Assembly: GCA_009781515.1 (NCBI GenBank)
Contig: WQXY01000001.1
Span: 62,001-126,000, forward strand
Length of the DNA stretch: 64,000 nucleotides
From: Oscillospiraceae bacterium
Lineage (GTDB): Bacteria > Bacillota > Clostridia > Oscillospirales > Oscillospiraceae
Direction: 5' to 3'
Under the pieces are notes generated by a model, which did not search any database, was not told the origin of the DNA, and worked only from the letters and a program-made list of their open reading frames with translations. Below are positions 62,071 to 64,000 of this stretch, in pieces (positions within the stretch are counted from its first letter, which is position 1; the number at the start of each line of letters is the position of its first letter). A program made the translations under genes and the position numbers.

Positions 62071-63300
62071 ATGACACTTTACGATGAATTAAAGGCGCGC
62101 GGGCTTATCAAGCAAGTGACAAACGAAGAAGAAATCAGCCGTATGATTAACTCGGGAAAAGCCGTGTTTTACATCGGTTTTGACCCGACGGCAGACTCCT
62201 TGCATGTCGGACACTTTATGGCACTGAGCTTTATGAAACGCCTGCAAATGGCGGGCAACAAACCAATTGCACTTGTCGGCGGCGGCACTGGAATGATAGG
62301 CGACCCGTCGGGCAGAACCGACCTGCGCGACATGATGACGGTTGAAACAATACAGCATCACTGTGAGTGCTTCAAAAAGCAAATGTCAAAGTTCATAGAC
62401 TTTTCGGAAGGCAAAGCACTTATGGTAAACAATGCCGACTGGCTGCTTGGGCTTAATTATATAGAATTTCTGCGTGAATACGGAGGGGCATTTTCGGTAA
62501 ACAAAATGCTCTCTGCCGAATGTTACAAAAGCCGCATGGAAAAAGGACTGTCATTTCTTGAGTTTAACTACATGATACTGCAAAGCTACGACTTTTTCGA
62601 GCTGTACAAACGCTACGACTGCAATATGCAGTTTGGAGGCGACGACCAATGGTCAAACATGCTCTCGGGCACAGAGCTTATCCGCAAAAAACTCGGCAAG
62701 GACGCCCACGCTCTGACAATCACACTGCTTCTCAACTCCGAGGGTGACAAAATGGGTAAAACCGCAAAAGGAGCGGTTTGGCTTGATGAAAACAAAACAT
62801 CACCGTTTGATTTTTATCAATACTGGCGAAATGTTGCCGATGCAGATGTCATAAACTGCTTGAAAATGCTGACATTTTTGCCCATGGAGCTGATATGGGA
62901 AATGGACACATGGAGCGGTGAAAAGCTAAACGGTGCAAAAGAAACGCTCGCATTTGAACTGACCGCGCTCATTCATGGAACAGATGTTGCCGAGAAAGTG
63001 CATGATACGTCCAAGGAGCTATTCAAATCCGGCGGATCGGTAGATATGCCCGCTGTGGAGCTGACTGACGAAGACTTTGACGAGGGCGGCAAAATCGACA
63101 TATTGGCACTGCTTGTAAAGAGCGGACTTTGCCCGTCGAGAGGGGAAGCAAGACGTAACGTTGACCAAGGTGGAGTCGAGGTGGACGGCAAGCCTGTTTC
63201 TGTCATTTCTGAAAGCTTTTCAAAGAAGAACTGCGAAGGTGCGGGAATTGTTGTAAAACGGGGGAAAAAGAACTTCTGCAGGGTATACTATAATAATTAA
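62071..63300 (+). CDS. tyrS: Tyrosyl-tRNA synthetase
   Basis: A 409-residue class I synthetase. It charges tRNA-Tyr, whose gene lies nearby. GFDPTADSLHVGHFM carries the HIGH-type motif (near residue 45), GGDDQWSNM binds tyrosine and tRNA, and EGDKMGKTAKG is the KMSKS loop (near 230). A C-terminal S4 RNA-binding domain (CPSRGEARRNVDQGGVEVDG) completes the protein. CGGAGG lies seven bases before ATG 62071. It has its own short promoter region. Confidence 0.96.
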   Translation: MTLYDELKARGLIKQVTNEEEISRMINSGKAVFYIGFDPTADSLHVGHFMALSFMKRLQMAGNKPIALVGGGTGMIGDPSGRTDLRDMMTVETIQHHCECFKKQMSKFIDFSEGKALMVNNADWLLGLNYIEFLREYGGAFSVNKMLSAECYKSRMEKGLSFLEFNYMILQSYDFFELYKRYDCNMQFGGDDQWSNMLSGTELIRKKLGKDAHALTITLLLNSEGDKMGKTAKGAVWLDENKTSPFDFYQYWRNVADADVINCLKMLTFLPMELIWEMDTWSGEKLNGAKETLAFELTALIHGTDVAEKVHDTSKELFKSGGSVDMPAVELTDEDFDEGGKIDILALLVKSGLCPSRGEARRNVDQGGVEVDGKPVSVISESFSKKNCEGAGIVVKRGKKNFCRVYYNN

Positions 63301-63318
63301 AGAAATGGTGATAAATTG

Positions 63319-63347
63319 TTGACTTTTACAACTTTATATGCTACTAT
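63319..63347 (+). promoter_or_regulatory. Promoter of the pilin-like gene
   Basis: TTGACT (63319-63324), 17-base spacer, TACTAT (63342-63347). The leader of about 75 bases is closed by TAAGATGTT (63347-63355) pairing with AACATCTTA (63421-63429) just before the start codon. Confidence 0.65.
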
Positions 63348-63431
63348 AAGATGTTGAAAAATAAGAAATTACACATTATTTAGAGAACAAATGTGATGAG
63401 TTGATTAAGCAGAAGGGATGAACATCTTAAA

Positions 63432-64000
63432 GTGAGTAATTTACGAAGAAAGTTCAAGCCCGGCTCAAAAGCCGGATTTACACTGACGGAAGTAATAGTT
63501 GTAATGATTATATTGGCTGTTATAGCAGCCACTGCAATACCGTCTGTTATAGGATTTATCAGGCACGGTCAGCAGATTAACCGCGCCAATATAGCCCGCA
63601 CCATGTATACAGCCATGCAAAACCAACTCTCACGTGCGTCAGTTGAGGGTAATTTGCGTGCAGTTTTGACGGACGCGTTTTATGTCGAGGGAACTAATGA
63701 ACTGATTGCACCTACCGCACTAAGAGGCAACACATTTTCACTTCTCGAGGATAACGGGTTTATACTTTTAGACTCATTCTCGCCGGAAGAACTCGCAGCA
63801 AACCGCGACAATGTCTTTACAATACATAAACCATTGGGTTATGAGCGTAGTGCCATAGGTGCGGAAACAGTAGTTGACCTGTTTTATGACATGCTCGATG
63901 AAATAATCGTAGACAGGGAAATATTAAACGGCGCTATTACCATGGAGTTTAACGTCTTGACAGGCGTTATTATGTCTATATTCTATTCCGACAATATCAG
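63432..64000 (+). CDS. Type IV pilin-like protein (3' truncated by window edge)
   Basis: An open frame of 189 codons runs to the edge. The leader peptide ends with Lys-Ala-Gly, then FTLTEVIVVMIILAVIAATAIPSVIGF: a class-III signal cut by prepilin peptidase before Phe, with Glu at position 5 and a hydrophobic helix. The rest resembles a pseudopilin or pilin globular domain rich in polar residues. GTG 63432 is the first in-frame start after TGA 63402; no well-spaced ribosome site is seen (AAGGG is about 14 bases away). More pilus genes are likely to the right. Confidence 0.85.
   Translation, partial: MSNLRRKFKPGSKAGFTLTEVIVVMIILAVIAATAIPSVIGFIRHGQQINRANIARTMYTAMQNQLSRASVEGNLRAVLTDAFYVEGTNELIAPTALRGNTFSLLEDNGFILLDSFSPEELAANRDNVFTIHKPLGYERSAIGAETVVDLFYDMLDEIIVDREILNGAITMEFNVLTGVIMSIFYSDNI

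Overview
The window looks like a chromosomal segment of an anaerobic low-to-mid GC Firmicute (class Clostridia, probably gut-associated). The reasons are the dgt-dnaG-rpoD macromolecular synthesis block, an IreB protein, clostridial 2-hydroxyacyl-CoA dehydratase activase, selenium-linked molybdenum hydroxylases, strong AGGAGG-type ribosome sites and TTGACA/TATAAT promoters. No phage, IS element or CRISPR array is visible. Species cannot be named from this sequence alone.

Layout. 1-9.6 kb is housekeeping: the end of an Ig-like repeat protein, rsmI with a small ferredoxin, a leftward tsaE-tsaB-purO-purH operon (IMP synthesis split over two enzymes), a divergent rodA-type SEDS gene, then dgt, dnaG and rpoD. 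9.7-14 kb holds one very large CoA-dehydratase activase. 14.2-20.6 kb holds tRNA-Val, a small membrane peptide and two overlapping hybrid histidine kinases. 20.7-22 kb has a secreted NlpC/P60 hydrolase and a small conserved protein.

22-50 kb is the striking part: an island for nucleoside and purine catabolism. On the + strand lie deoC, udp, ssnA and ygfK. A VapBC-like pair, a tetranucleotide repeat and two lipoproteins follow. Leftward come a BMP-type nucleoside ABC importer, a two-gene xanthine dehydrogenase and a guanine-deaminase-like enzyme. Rightward comes a tight operon: TrpB-like PLP protein, dpaL (ygeX), variant rubredoxin, ygeY, ygeW, arcC, mocA, selenium-dependent xanthine dehydrogenase and cdd. 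This matches the yge/ygf/ssnA cluster linked to anaerobic purine and uric-acid breakdown in gut bacteria. Inferred flow: import nucleosides, remove sugar and exocyclic amines, oxidise or reduce the purine at Mo-Fe-S enzymes, open the ring, release carbamoyl phosphate for ATP through ArcC, and turn 2,3-diaminopropionate into pyruvate and ammonia.

50-64 kb returns to core functions: a PAS-GGDEF-EAL-like-HDOD regulator, ireB, a second cytidine deaminase, a family-5 substrate-binding lipoprotein, secA, a membrane diguanylate cyclase behind a structured leader, tRNA-Thr, tRNA-Tyr, a GT-C-like membrane protein with a long Lys/Pro tail, tyrS, and the start of a type IV pilin-like gene that runs off the edge.

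Intergenic spaces carry at least three families of palindromic dispersed repeats, with five copies of one family. Several promoters sit so close to start codons that leaderless transcripts are likely.
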